In this document: one piece after another, positions 18,650 to 27,969 of the stretch | Position numbering within the stretch: the first letter of the stretch is position 1 | Layout: every line of letters starts with the position of its first letter | From: Flagellimonas sp. CMM7 | GTDB taxonomy: Bacteria > Bacteroidota > Bacteroidia > Flavobacteriales > Flavobacteriaceae | Direction of reading: 5' to 3' | Assembly (NCBI RefSeq): GCF_021390195.1 | Contig: NZ_CP090003.1 | Location: 422,001 to 486,000, forward strand | DNA length: 64,000 bases | Notes under the pieces: generated by a model | What the model saw: the letters and a program-made list of their open reading frames with translations, nothing else | What the model was told of the DNA's origin: nothing | Database searches by the model: none | Translations under genes and position numbers: made by a program

Positions 18650-18663
18650 TGATAGCGCTTACA
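18650..18663. promoter_or_regulatory. LacI/GalR-type operator-like sequence
   Basis: TGATAGCGCTTACA matches the LacI/CcpA-type consensus TGWAANCGNTNWCA at all constrained positions except the fourth, with the central CG. It lies 338 bp upstream of the cyclase start. The core GATAGCGCTT recurs at 40380-40389 just before the mqo gene. No LacI-family gene is in the window, so this is tentative. Confidence 0.3.
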
Positions 18664-19000
18664 GGGAATGTATCAACTTAAAAAACACCATGTGATATAA
18701 GTCCCCGCAATTTGATATCAGGGATGTTTTAAGCTTTTACCTTCGTTTTTATTATGCGTTGGCCCACTCCATTAAAGAAACCCGCCACCTTCAAAATCTC
18801 TTCACAAGACTTCAAAAAGATATGGACCTATATGCCTCACATGCACTTCCAGAACACAAAGAGTATCTTCCCTTTATATGGTTGAGAAGAGAGCTGAAAT
18901 AAAAATACCAGCTGTTTTTTGCCCTTCCCACATGGTGAAATTAATGCCGTACAAGACGTTTGGGCGACAGTTAAAAATCTTGGATTTCATATTTTGTAGG

Positions 19001-20284
19001 ATGAAAACAGATGCAATAGATTTGTTACGGCAAAGATTGGATGCCGCAATAGCCCAAAGTGAGTTCAAAAGAATCAAATTGTTCATTATTGCTTTGTTTT
19101 TAGGGCTTGCGATTATATCGTTCGATTTTTTTCTGGTTTCCGGTACGACAAGCTTTTTTAACGACAAAAACACCAAGTTTTACATTGTACTTTGGTTTCT
19201 TGCTTTTTTGGCTTATGAAGTCATGGGGTATTTTATCGCCAAATCATATTTAAAAAAGAAGATTGTTGTTCCTGACATTCTGAAAATAGGCAATGTTGCA
19301 TTTGAGGCTGCAATGCCAGGTCTGTTGCTTTTTTTCCTTTGCTATGTTGAAAAAAGCGATATATTCTTAGATTCCCCATTAATGTTGTTCTACTTTATTT
19401 TAATAGGGGTCTCTGCACTTAACCTTGACCTCAGGCTTAGTTTAGTGACCGGTCTAGTAGCGGCGGGAGGGTATCTCTTTGTAACCGTCTGGGCCATACA
19501 GACCTTTGATAAAAACGGTGAAGTATTGTATTTCCCCCCTATTCTTTACATGGCACGCAGTCTTTTTATGTTCATGGCCGCATTGGGGGCCGTTTTTCTG
19601 ACCAGGGAAATCAAGAATACGGTCCAAGAACTCGTGGTCACCACCACCAAAAAAGAGGAAATCCAATCACTTTTTGGGCAGCAAGTCTCCAAAGAAGTAG
19701 TAGAGGCCTTAATGGCCAACAACAACACTTCTGAGAAAAGGGAAGTGTCCGTTTTGTTTATGGACATTAGAAAGTTCAGTGTGTTTGCAGAACAGAACAA
19801 ACCTGCTGATGTGATCCGCTACCAAAATGATATATTTAGTCCGCTGATCGGAATTATAAATAAGCACAAAGGAGTTACAAACCAAATATTGGGAGATGGA
19901 TTAATGGCCACTTTTGGGGCACCCGTAGAGAATAAGAACCATGCCAATAGAGCACTAAGGGCAGGGCTTGAGATTCTTGAGGAAGTGGAAAGGTTGTCTT
20001 CTTCTGGAGCAATCCCTGAAACCCGGATCGGCATTGGGCTTCATACCGGAAAAGTAGTCATGGGAAATATTGGCAACGATATGCGAAAACAATTTTCCAT
20101 AAGCGGTACCGCCGTAATCATTGCGGCAAGACTCGAAGAATTGAACAAAAAATATGGCTCCCAGTTTCTGGTTTCCCAAGAGTTTTATAATGAATTGAAT
20201 ATGGACAAGTACGCTTTTGAGATGATCGACCAACTAAAGTTGAGGAACATCGATCATGAGGTCAAGGTTTATAAAGTCAGCTAA
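19001..20284 (+). CDS. Membrane class III nucleotide cyclase with non-canonical purine-site residues
   Basis: I start at ATG 19001 (427 residues); upstream frame from 18878 looks non-coding. Residues 24-205 give about six transmembrane helices, followed by a short linker and a class III cyclase domain (about 245-427). The two metal aspartates are present: Asp255 in VLFMDIRKFS and Asp299 in QILGDGLMATFGAP. The transition-state arginine, Arg377 in AARLEE, is present. The purine-selecting lysine is Gln295, the paired aspartate is Thr370 (SGTAV), and the transition-state asparagine is Ile373. Gln and Thr variants at the first two sites are known in active adenylate cyclases (mycobacterial Rv0386 and Anabaena CyaB1 types), but Ile at the third is odd. 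Activity and nucleotide product are therefore uncertain. It is divergent from a Crp/Fnr regulator, a natural partner. Confidence 0.85.
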   Translation: MKTDAIDLLRQRLDAAIAQSEFKRIKLFIIALFLGLAIISFDFFLVSGTTSFFNDKNTKFYIVLWFLAFLAYEVMGYFIAKSYLKKKIVVPDILKIGNVAFEAAMPGLLLFFLCYVEKSDIFLDSPLMLFYFILIGVSALNLDLRLSLVTGLVAAGGYLFVTVWAIQTFDKNGEVLYFPPILYMARSLFMFMAALGAVFLTREIKNTVQELVVTTTKKEEIQSLFGQQVSKEVVEALMANNNTSEKREVSVLFMDIRKFSVFAEQNKPADVIRYQNDIFSPLIGIINKHKGVTNQILGDGLMATFGAPVENKNHANRALRAGLEILEEVERLSSSGAIPETRIGIGLHTGKVVMGNIGNDMRKQFSISGTAVIIAARLEELNKKYGSQFLVSQEFYNELNMDKYAFEMIDQLKLRNIDHEVKVYKVS

Positions 20285-20377
20285 AATGCTCCCCGTTTGG
20301 AGAGCACTATAAACGGCCAGCATAAACTTGGCACAAATGCTTCCGGTCTGAAAAAAAACATCAAATTCAAATTTAAC

Positions 20378-21510
20378 TCAAAATTTTAGGGTCGCTCCAA
20401 ATTGAATCCTACTTCCGTTGGCATCGCACCATCAATATTTTCTCTTCTACCGTACAAATACTCCACTCCGTACAACATCCATGATAGTGGTTCGTAGAAC
20501 AAATTCACGGAAGCATAATCGCCTGACTTGAAATCGTCCTGGGCAAAGAGGTCATTATCATCCAAACGGGTGGTCCCCACAACAATGGAGGAATTCCAGT
20601 GATCGCTCCAGTGGTGTTGATAGGCCAAAAACCCACCATAGATGTCCAAGGTCTCCAAACTGTTGGAATCCTCATCCAAAATACCATCGTATCCCAATCC
20701 CCTGACTCCTTCAATATATCGCGCTATACCACTGCCTCCTAAAATCTGGAATTTGATGTTGTCTTTGCCGAAGGTGTTTATCTTGCCCGTGAAGAGACCT
20801 CCCCATCCCAGTTTTGAGTCTATATCGCCGTTAGCGGGCGAATACCTTAACTGACGGAGCAGAGCCGCAAACTTCACAAAGTCCTTTTTGTTGTTCCAGC
20901 GCAATTTGTAAGAACTTAATATATCAGGAATATTCTGATTTTCCACAACCGCATCGCCGGTAAGGGTAATCTGTTCCGTTGGGTTTTCCACGGCAATGGA
21001 AAAGGTATCATCGCCCACAGAAAGATCATACCTGATAAGTGGTGCCCTATTTAAGGTGGAACTGTTTGCGCCCTCAAAGTCAATAATGTGGGGACGCGCC
21101 GCAATATCATAGAACGTGCTCCATGTCTGTCCTATGGTAAGTCCCTTCCATTGAAGGTATGCGTGCCTAAGGCGCGCCAAACCCAAAATCTGGTCACTTG
21201 TATCATGGAAGTCTATCTCCACTACCGCACGCACGGGACCCACTTCGGTATCTTTATTGAATTCCACTCCCAGTCTAGATTGTTTTACACTCATAAAGTA
21301 TTCAGAATTGCGGGGGCTTTCCTTGGGCACCGAAATTGCGGAAGGCCTAAAAAGGTCGCTTCTCCCCAAATCCTGAAAATCATATGTGGCATTGAACCTT
21401 ACAAAGCCATAGAACCTAAGCAAAGGTTCGGTATCTTCTTTGGAGTTTTGTTGGGCATTGAATTGAATACAGAAAAAAAGTGCGAATAGTAATGATAAGG
21501 GAGTTTTCAT
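20378..21510 (-). pseudogene. DcaP-like outer-membrane porin, frameshifted near the C-terminus
   Basis: Start taken at ATG 21510, which gives the signal peptide MKTPLSLLFALFFCIQFNA before QQ. The protein is a single-barrel porin of the DcaP type: LLRFYGFVRFNATYDFQDLG, SVKQSRLGVEF, GPVRAVVEIDFHD, LRHAYLQWKGLTIGQTWSTF are family marks. The annotated frame stops at 20386 with NLERP, an improbable porin end. One base added near 20425/20426 moves the reading to DANGSRIQFGATLKF and a stop at 20378, a classic barrel end with terminal Phe; the corrected length is 377 residues. So the gene probably suffers a single-base deletion, by mutation or sequencing error. It lies 57 bp after the alpha-carbonic anhydrase gene in the same direction, suggesting that both serve one transport or pH function. 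Confidence 0.82.
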
Positions 21511-21567
21511 TAAGCTACATATTAAAAGGCACTTGTCCATGTTCAGCAAATGCCCCTTGGTTTGATT

Positions 21568-22374
21568 TTATTGTTCCAATACCTTTCGTCCGTATAGTGC
21601 CTGCACGTGCCTTGCATTGTTGCCCTCCAGTTTATTGAAGCGTTGGATCTGATCAGGGGAGGCCTCAAAAATATGCTTTGCCAACAACCATGTTACCGTT
21701 TCGGTGTAGGGTGGGGTGGTCAGTGAACCTTGATAGTTGTAGTATTCCAATGCTCCTGCCTGTGTTAAAAGGTTATTCACATTTACTGCCTTGCCATCTG
21801 GTGCGCTCTCCTCTCCTTCGGTATCAGGTATGGCGGCCATAAATTCATTTAAGAACGGATTTTCGGCACCTTCCCTAAAAAGGAGGCCTATCACAAGATA
21901 TACGGGCGTATCGCCATCTTTTTGCCCTTGAAGTGTATGGACCATATGCATTTCCATTGGAAAGGTCATTCCATCGATCAAGTGTTCAGATGGTGTATGA
22001 AAGTGGAACTGCTTAAAATCAAAAATCTTATCGTCAAATGAAATAGTGTTTCCAGGATCATAATTTACCTGAACCGTATGCCCAAGGTTTTTTACCACCT
22101 CCTTGGAAGACTCATAGTTCAGTGCCACTTTGTGCGTGGATACATCGTTCACATTATTGGTGATGATGTTGACAGGGGATTGGGCGAATCCATGTTCAAG
22201 ACCGTCCAAAGCGTATCCTTGTTGCTTTTCCACTACTGCATCGGGCGCGGTGGCCTCAACTGTGTTTCCGGTATCTTCTTCCTTTTCTGTCTTTGTTTTC
22301 TCCTTACAACCTGTAGTGTTCAGCAAAGCAAATGTGAAAAGGCCAAGTATAATTGATTTTTTTAAGATTTTCAT
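21568..22374 (-). CDS. Alpha-class carbonic anhydrase, lipoprotein
   Basis: A 268-residue protein with a lipoprotein signal (ALLNTTGC, Cys23) and an acidic linker, then an alpha-carbonic anhydrase domain. QSPVNI (65-70) is the substrate-pocket signature, FKQFHFHTPSEH supplies zinc ligands His124 and His126, and EMHMVH supplies His143. SLTTPPYTETVTWLL contains the conserved threonine near the C-terminus. The enzyme interconverts CO2 and bicarbonate and would work in the periplasm or at the outer membrane. It precedes a DcaP-like porin by 57 bp, so the pair may form a bicarbonate or dicarboxylate uptake unit; that is inference. All catalytic residues I can identify are intact, unlike several neighbours. 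Confidence 0.92.
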   Translation of the reverse strand: MKILKKSIILGLFTFALLNTTGCKEKTKTEKEEDTGNTVEATAPDAVVEKQQGYALDGLEHGFAQSPVNIITNNVNDVSTHKVALNYESSKEVVKNLGHTVQVNYDPGNTISFDDKIFDFKQFHFHTPSEHLIDGMTFPMEMHMVHTLQGQKDGDTPVYLVIGLLFREGAENPFLNEFMAAIPDTEGEESAPDGKAVNVNNLLTQAGALEYYNYQGSLTTPPYTETVTWLLAKHIFEASPDQIQRFNKLEGNNARHVQALYGRKVLEQ

Positions 22375-22542
22375 TTTCTTTTAGTTTTTAGTGTTTAACA
22401 ACATATATGTCCCCCAATTAGATCAGTTAAATTTTCACAGAATGCCCATCTGAATTTTTTTGGACACAATGGAAAACAGCCGTTCAATGCCTTCACGGAA
22501 AAAGTTCAAACCATTTGAACAAGCAGTAACTGTTCTGTAATT

Positions 22543-25500
22543 TTAAAATGCCAAGCTCAGAAGAATATTGAGCCGTCCTCCATCATCTGAATCGAAATAA
22601 CCAACATTGGCCGTTGTAAACCCGGCAAGGTTGAAGTACAGTCCCGCACCTGGGGTATTGTGCCACTTGCCAGAGTTATCATCTTCTACCCAGACCCTAC
22701 CATAATCAAAGGCACCGTATGCCCCAAATGAAATTGGAAATATGGAGTTCTTTATCCTGCCCAACGATAATCGTAGATCGGAGTTCTGGTAATATGATTT
22801 TTTACCGCTAAAACGTTCATGTCTAAATCCTCTTAAGCCCCCTCCCCGGCCATTTCCATCGCCCAAGGTTGCCGCCTGATAAAATTCAAATTCATCACTT
22901 AAGTTGAACTGTGCCTTGAACTTGGTCGCATAGACCAATATGCCCCTATTGTCAAGTTTTGTAGTGAACCTTAGTTCCGGAATGATGTATCCAAAACTTC
23001 TGTCTTCTTCAAAGTTGGCCTTGTACCCAGCGGTCAGGTTAAAGCCGATTCCTCCCTTGGGCAATTTGGCATTGTCAAAGTTTTCATATCCATAAGAAAA
23101 CTCGGCACCATAGAAATTCTGGGCTTGAAAAACATTGGGGTTCACATTGGCCGTTTCTATAAATCTACCAGGTGTACGCTGGGCCTCTATATTCTCATAG
23201 CTCACGGAAAGTTTTACCTTGCTTCCCTGATAGCCCCTGAAGATGAGTGAAGGTGAAAAGCGTAAGGTTTGCAGACGCACCCGATTGAAGTCAAAACCCA
23301 TGTCATCGTCCATATTTGTGGTCTCATTCCCAAAACCAAAGAAATTGATGGTGTAATTGGGGCTGGAATAGCCCAAATCGATACCAAGGTTCACCTTATT
23401 GAACAGGTTTGCGAACTCTCCCTGGTACGAGGCAACAACACCAGAGGTTTCAGTGATGTAGGCCACACTTAAATTATGGTTGGCCGTAAACGGATTGCGG
23501 CGCAATGAATTTTTGGTGTAGTTGTAAACTGCACCTATCAACAATCCCAAATCGGGGTTGGATGTTATGATTGGCAATGCAGTGGGCAAATCCCTCCTAT
23601 TTTTCATATAATGATAGGTATTCAGATCATAATCATCTGTAAGCACCTTATTTGCAGAAGTTTCAAAGGTATTTGGCTGGGATCGCTGATCGAATATCCT
23701 TACCTTATTCTTAGTGTTGATGCGGTAAGTATCATTATTTCTACCTCCAATTATTTTTACCTTGATCATGTGATTTCCATCCCCGTTCACTTCAAAAGTA
23801 TCTTCACCATCCAAACCATATATCCAAAGCTCCTTGGTCTCTGAACGATCATAATCCACATTCCAGTACTTATCCCCATTTTTTCCTTTTGAGATACTGA
23901 CATTGGTAATACCACCAGGCTTTCGGGTGATTACAAAATGATCCTTTTTATCACTACCTGTGATAAGTACAGTAGAACGAATGTATTCATAAAGTTCAAC
24001 AGCCAGTTTGTCCAGGTTTTCAACCCTTCCCCTCAAAGCCTTTTTTGTCCGTTCCACTTTGGACTGGTCAATTTCCTTTGGAAATTTGGAAAAGGCTTTC
24101 TCAATGGCTTCATCCGTCAGATTTTCTTTGATATACTTGGCCTCTTTAAGCCAATCTTCACGATTATGGTCTACAAGCACGGCTAAGTCAATATCATCAC
24201 CGGCATCGTTGAACCATCTTACGGAGTTATATGTTTCATCATAGTGCTGCATAAAACGCAGCATAGGGTTCAGTATCCTCACCAAGCCCAATATTGCTCC
24301 GTCAAAGTCCGAATATACTTGATCCCTGTCCCTTGGTATGGGCTGATAGATTTCTTCACCTGAACTATTCTTTTTGACTCCCCATCGCCATTGATCGGCA
24401 TGTCTGTCCCAATCACCTAGAACATTATCGAACAAGCGGCTTCTTATATACCTTGATTTATTGACCGCACCATGCTCTTTTTTCCTTAATTCATCCAGCA
24501 TGTCCGCGGTACTGATTATTTGCTTTGCATTACCAAAACTGGCCACATCCTCATGGCCATCGGCAACACGCTCTTCAATAAGGTACGACTTGTCACCATA
24601 GTCATCATTGTAAATGCCCAATGCTTTTTGTTTGGGGATGTAATACAGCTTTGTGTTGGCATGGTAGACATTGATCGCATCTGCCAAGTCTCCTACTGTA
24701 AGCGCACCATACGGATTTTCGGTGGTCCAATAGTCTTGCAATAGCTTAACCATGAAGGTATTCTCTACGTCCGGGCCCAAATATTGCGTCTTGAAAATGA
24801 AATACTGTATAAAGCGCAAAGCACTTTTTCTGGTAGAACGCATTACATATTGACTGCCGTTTTTGTCTTCAAGCCTAAGGGAATTGGTTTGGTGCCCTCC
24901 ACCTTTTCTAACAACGGAAAGCCCTCCATAAAGCGTGTCCAAAAGTGCCGTTTCCATTTTTATGGGAGTTGTATAATCATCCCTAAAATGTTCACCCCAG
25001 AGCATCCTATAGAAACCGGACCGTTTTAACTCTTCTGGTTGAAATATAGATCTTGAGACCGTTTGCGGTGTATTTTTTTCATTAAAATCTGGAACTGTTT
25101 TGACCTCGTGCGGACCAACAATTTCTGCACTGAACAAGGGTACTGTAAAGTTATCGGATACTCCGTAGAACGCCATCCACATGGAACCATCTGTGTATTC
25201 CACAATCTTGGAAAAACCATTTTCATTAAAACTGCACACACTTTTTCTACCATTCTTTGCATTCTTGATCGTACCTGCAGCACCACTTATGATTATGGGT
25301 ACATTCTTATCGAGAATAAACTGCATGTTCTGTTCATGGCCCGATACAAAAACCAAATTTTTATTTTGCTGCGCAATGGTCAACAGACGGTCACTGAACT
25401 CTTTATAATATTTATTGTTGATATTTTGGGAATTGAGGCCCAGTGATAACGCGGCACCGTACTTTCCGTAGCTGTTCAACGGATGGTAAACGGCAACCAG

Positions 25501-26100
25501 CACGGTTTTCCCCTGACTTTTGACAACTTCATGTTCAATTTCAACATAAAAATCAACCTTGGTCTTTATATCACAACCATCGTTGATATTGGGAACTGTG
25601 TCCCAATTGGACAATGCCCATTGCGAGTCTATGACCAACAAATCAATATCTTCATTAATCTTGATTTTCTTTAGGGGGCATCCATTCTTGGGCTGAAAGA
25701 CGTTTTTGTCATCGAAAATATCCCTTAAATATTTTTCTTGGCTTTTCAATGCATCAAGACCATTGCTCCAATCTCTATGTCCGGGAATAAAAACAACACG
25801 ATCGGAAAAGGGTTTGAGTAGGTCCAAATATCCAATCTTGTTGGCTCCGCCTTTTTCTAAAAATAGTTTAGAGTTTGCATTGTTGCCAAGCAATAGCAGT
25901 GTTGAGTTTGCATCTTTGCCCATTTCTTTTGCTATGGCAGAGAGCACCTTACTTTCTTTATGGCTTTGCGCCGTGACCAGATTACCGGTCGCATAAAAAA
26001 CATGGGATTTTTCCTTATCTGGTAGTTTTCCCGTGTTCTGTGCATAGCCATATGAGACTAAAAGTAGCAGGAATAAAAAAATGGTTGCTTTGGTCCTCAT
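22543..26100 (-). CDS. Outer-membrane beta-barrel protein with degenerate metallophosphoesterase domain
   Basis: Start taken at ATG 26100 (1185 residues), giving the signal peptide MRTKATIFLFLLLLVSYGYA. The N-terminal roughly 350 residues follow the calcineurin-like phosphatase of large Bacteroidota proteins but lack its metal site: GDAG is replaced by ATGN (37-40), GDN by GNN (72-74), GNHDW by GHRDW (107-111), the HHP histidine by YHP, and GHEHN by GHEQN. The surrounding framework (VVFIPG, CPLKKIKI, LLVIDSQWALSNWD) is well kept. A middle region has KESALRF-type features (YVMRSTRKSALRFIQYFIFK, VLGDWDRHADQWRWG), and the C-terminal roughly 330 residues form a surface-antigen-like barrel ending NILLSLAF. 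It is a probable pseudo-phosphatase anchored in the outer membrane. A perfect TGTCG inverted repeat lies 256 bp upstream. Confidence 0.82.
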   Translation of the reverse strand: MRTKATIFLFLLLLVSYGYAQNTGKLPDKEKSHVFYATGNLVTAQSHKESKVLSAIAKEMGKDANSTLLLLGNNANSKLFLEKGGANKIGYLDLLKPFSDRVVFIPGHRDWSNGLDALKSQEKYLRDIFDDKNVFQPKNGCPLKKIKINEDIDLLVIDSQWALSNWDTVPNINDGCDIKTKVDFYVEIEHEVVKSQGKTVLVAVYHPLNSYGKYGAALSLGLNSQNINNKYYKEFSDRLLTIAQQNKNLVFVSGHEQNMQFILDKNVPIIISGAAGTIKNAKNGRKSVCSFNENGFSKIVEYTDGSMWMAFYGVSDNFTVPLFSAEIVGPHEVKTVPDFNEKNTPQTVSRSIFQPEELKRSGFYRMLWGEHFRDDYTTPIKMETALLDTLYGGLSVVRKGGGHQTNSLRLEDKNGSQYVMRSTRKSALRFIQYFIFKTQYLGPDVENTFMVKLLQDYWTTENPYGALTVGDLADAINVYHANTKLYYIPKQKALGIYNDDYGDKSYLIEERVADGHEDVASFGNAKQIISTADMLDELRKKEHGAVNKSRYIRSRLFDNVLGDWDRHADQWRWGVKKNSSGEEIYQPIPRDRDQVYSDFDGAILGLVRILNPMLRFMQHYDETYNSVRWFNDAGDDIDLAVLVDHNREDWLKEAKYIKENLTDEAIEKAFSKFPKEIDQSKVERTKKALRGRVENLDKLAVELYEYIRSTVLITGSDKKDHFVITRKPGGITNVSISKGKNGDKYWNVDYDRSETKELWIYGLDGEDTFEVNGDGNHMIKVKIIGGRNNDTYRINTKNKVRIFDQRSQPNTFETSANKVLTDDYDLNTYHYMKNRRDLPTALPIITSNPDLGLLIGAVYNYTKNSLRRNPFTANHNLSVAYITETSGVVASYQGEFANLFNKVNLGIDLGYSSPNYTINFFGFGNETTNMDDDMGFDFNRVRLQTLRFSPSLIFRGYQGSKVKLSVSYENIEAQRTPGRFIETANVNPNVFQAQNFYGAEFSYGYENFDNAKLPKGGIGFNLTAGYKANFEEDRSFGYIIPELRFTTKLDNRGILVYATKFKAQFNLSDEFEFYQAATLGDGNGRGGGLRGFRHERFSGKKSYYQNSDLRLSLGRIKNSIFPISFGAYGAFDYGRVWVEDDNSGKWHNTPGAGLYFNLAGFTTANVGYFDSDDGGRLNILLSLAF

Positions 26101-26999
26101 AGTCTCTTTCATTTGGTTAAGACTCGCCTTTTGAATTTTTATCGATTTTGCCATTTTCAAGGTGTTATCTAGAACTTAGAGCACAATCAAATTGCATTTG
26201 TTCAATGTTCTTTACATTTAAGTGGTGATTTGATTACTCCAATTCTTTCTTCGACACCCTGCTGTTGGCAGGGCAACTGGAGAAAAAATGTCTGCCCCTT
26301 AGGCAAGTTAGGTTTAATCTTGCCAACGAAACTAACACTTAATTTATAGTCTTTATGTCGTTAAAACGACAATAAAGAAAACCTCTCCTTTGTCCAGTAA
26401 AGAAATCTTTTAAACAAAATTGTTCTTAGTTCACCCTTGAATATTGGCCTACCTCATTCGTCCATTTAAGCCGTTTTGAGTTTTAAAATTCGGCTGAAAT
26501 AGTCTAGTTAAATTGTAAGCAAACTATGATCAGGGCTTATTTTAAAGAAAAAGTGAAACCTTCTAAATTCCTTAAAAATCCTTCTATAAGACAATGATCT
26601 ATCTATATCCAATATGTTCAGGAATCTTATCTGGTGCGGAACTCACTCTTGCCAAAAGGGTTACATACCATGCACAATAACTTTGCGAACAAGGATAAGG
26701 TTCACCATAGACTACTTTTCTCTGATTGTCATGACAGTATTTCTTAAAACAACTTACTCATCATTTATAAAGTAGTTCATAGGTTTTGGGTCAATGCGCA
26801 TATAATCACTACCCCAGAAAGTTGCTTGCAATAGTATATAATTCATAGCTGCTTAGCGGAAGCTGTTTTACACTCGTCATTTTATCAAGGTTATTTTGTT
26901 TACTTTTTTCCAAGAAAATTACCTCTAGAAAATTCTCTTTATCCCTGGCGACAGTAATTAATTTTCAAAAAAGAGCGTTATCTTTTTATGAACAGTTAC
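26101..26999. other. Long AT-rich intergenic region upstream of the pseudo-phosphatase
   Basis: About 900 bp with no credible gene. It carries the perfect inverted repeat at 26356-26371. It lies downstream of the AraC gene and upstream of the barrel gene, both on the minus strand. I saw no intrinsic terminator for the AraC gene. Confidence 0.45.
26356..26371. promoter_or_regulatory. Putative Crp/Fnr operator (perfect TGTCG-N6-CGACA)
   Basis: TGTCGTTAAAACGACA has perfect 5-bp arms with a 6-bp spacer, and its flanks TTTA...ATAAA extend the symmetry loosely. It lies 256 bp upstream of the start of the degenerate phosphatase gene. The element matches that in front of the Crp/Fnr gene in arms and spacing. 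Confidence 0.58.
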
Positions 27000-27863
27000 C
27001 TATCTAAAAGCTTTTGCGTAGGCCAAAGGGGTGTGCCCCGTTATTTTTTTGAACTTTCGGTTAAAGTTGGAAAGGTTTTTAAATCCAGCTTCTTCAGCGA
27101 TGGTTTTTACATTGTAGATATCTTTTTTCAAAAGGCTGCATGCATAACCAACACGCATTTCGGTAATAATTTGCACAAAAGTCTTCAAGGTCCTTTTTTT
27201 TAAAAATCGACAAAATGCGGTCTCGCTCATATTTGCTACCTCAGCTGCATCGCCAAGCGAGATATCTTCCCTGAAATTTTTTACGATATAATCATAAACG
27301 ACGTTCAACCTATGAAAGTCGGGAGCATGGTATTCTTTGATAAAACCTTTGCTGCTCAAAAGGCGGTAGTCCTTTGTTTTTGAAAGCTCATGTAAAATGT
27401 CCAAAATAATCAGTAGAGATGGAATTTCTGATGATTCCAATAGGGCCGTCATTTTATCGGCTATCCTTTTTTTTGTTTCACCACCGATCCACATGCCGTG
27501 TTTCCCTTTTTCCAAAAGTAAATGGAGTATGTCCATCTCCGGAAGTTGCAAAAATGCATCTCCGAACATTTCAAAATTGAATTGTAATACAATGGATGAT
27601 GCCTTTTTAATTTCTTGCGAATGTTCAAATTCTGTATCACTTATAAAGGCATGGGGCAGGTTGGGGCCTATAAAGACCAAATCAAAATCATCAAGTCGTT
27701 CAACACTGTTGCCAATAAAACGTTTTCCGTGGTTGCCAACATTCAAGGTAAGCTCTAATTCTGGGTGGTAATGGAAGGGCATGGTCATAAAAGGCGCATG
27801 TTTTTCCCTTAGGTAATATGATCGGTTGGTCAATGGTCGTACCTGTTCAAAAAAAGGCTTCAT
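27000..27863 (-). CDS. AraC-family transcriptional regulator
   Basis: A 287-residue regulator with an N-terminal cupin-like sensing domain (MPFHYHPELELTLNVGNHGK, about 28-47) and a C-terminal double helix-turn-helix. The first HTH is EDISLGDAAEVANMSETAFC (about 198-217), followed by RFLKKRTLKTFVQIITEMRV, and the second is IYNVKTIAEEAGFKNLSNFN, with RKFKKITGHTPLAYAKAFR at the end. Such proteins usually bind a sugar or other small molecule and activate nearby catabolic genes. It is divergent from the plus-strand run beginning at 27970, with 106 bp between starts, and is the likely regulator of the tandem unknown genes, the reductase and the beta-mannosidase. The ligand is not evident. Confidence 0.92.
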   Translation of the reverse strand: MKPFFEQVRPLTNRSYYLREKHAPFMTMPFHYHPELELTLNVGNHGKRFIGNSVERLDDFDLVFIGPNLPHAFISDTEFEHSQEIKKASSIVLQFNFEMFGDAFLQLPEMDILHLLLEKGKHGMWIGGETKKRIADKMTALLESSEIPSLLIILDILHELSKTKDYRLLSSKGFIKEYHAPDFHRLNVVYDYIVKNFREDISLGDAAEVANMSETAFCRFLKKRTLKTFVQIITEMRVGYACSLLKKDIYNVKTIAEEAGFKNLSNFNRKFKKITGHTPLAYAKAFR

Positions 27864-27969
27864 TGTTTTTATAGAGATTTGCTGAATTCTGATACTATTT
27901 TAGCGAATTTTATCAAGTTTGACAACTATAGGGGTATTTTTAAGGGCCATTTTTTAAATCCAAGTATAG

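Larger units (their letters stand above)
18206..19000. other. Divergent intergenic region between Crp/Fnr gene and cyclase
   Basis: About 800 bp without a convincing gene. It holds the inverted repeat at 18257-18272 and the LacI-type half-palindromic element at 18650-18663. An in-frame upstream extension of the cyclase (from 18878) exists but has no family similarity and is left out. Confidence 0.5.

Noticed and set aside
18878..19000. 41-residue in-frame extension of the cyclase
   Set aside because: No similarity to cyclase N-termini; the ATG at 19001 begins a normal amphipathic helix followed by the membrane segments.
20285..20377. Weak hairpin GCTCCCC...GGAGAGC between cyclase and porin
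   Set aside because: One mismatch and no T-tract; not convincing as a terminator for either convergent gene.
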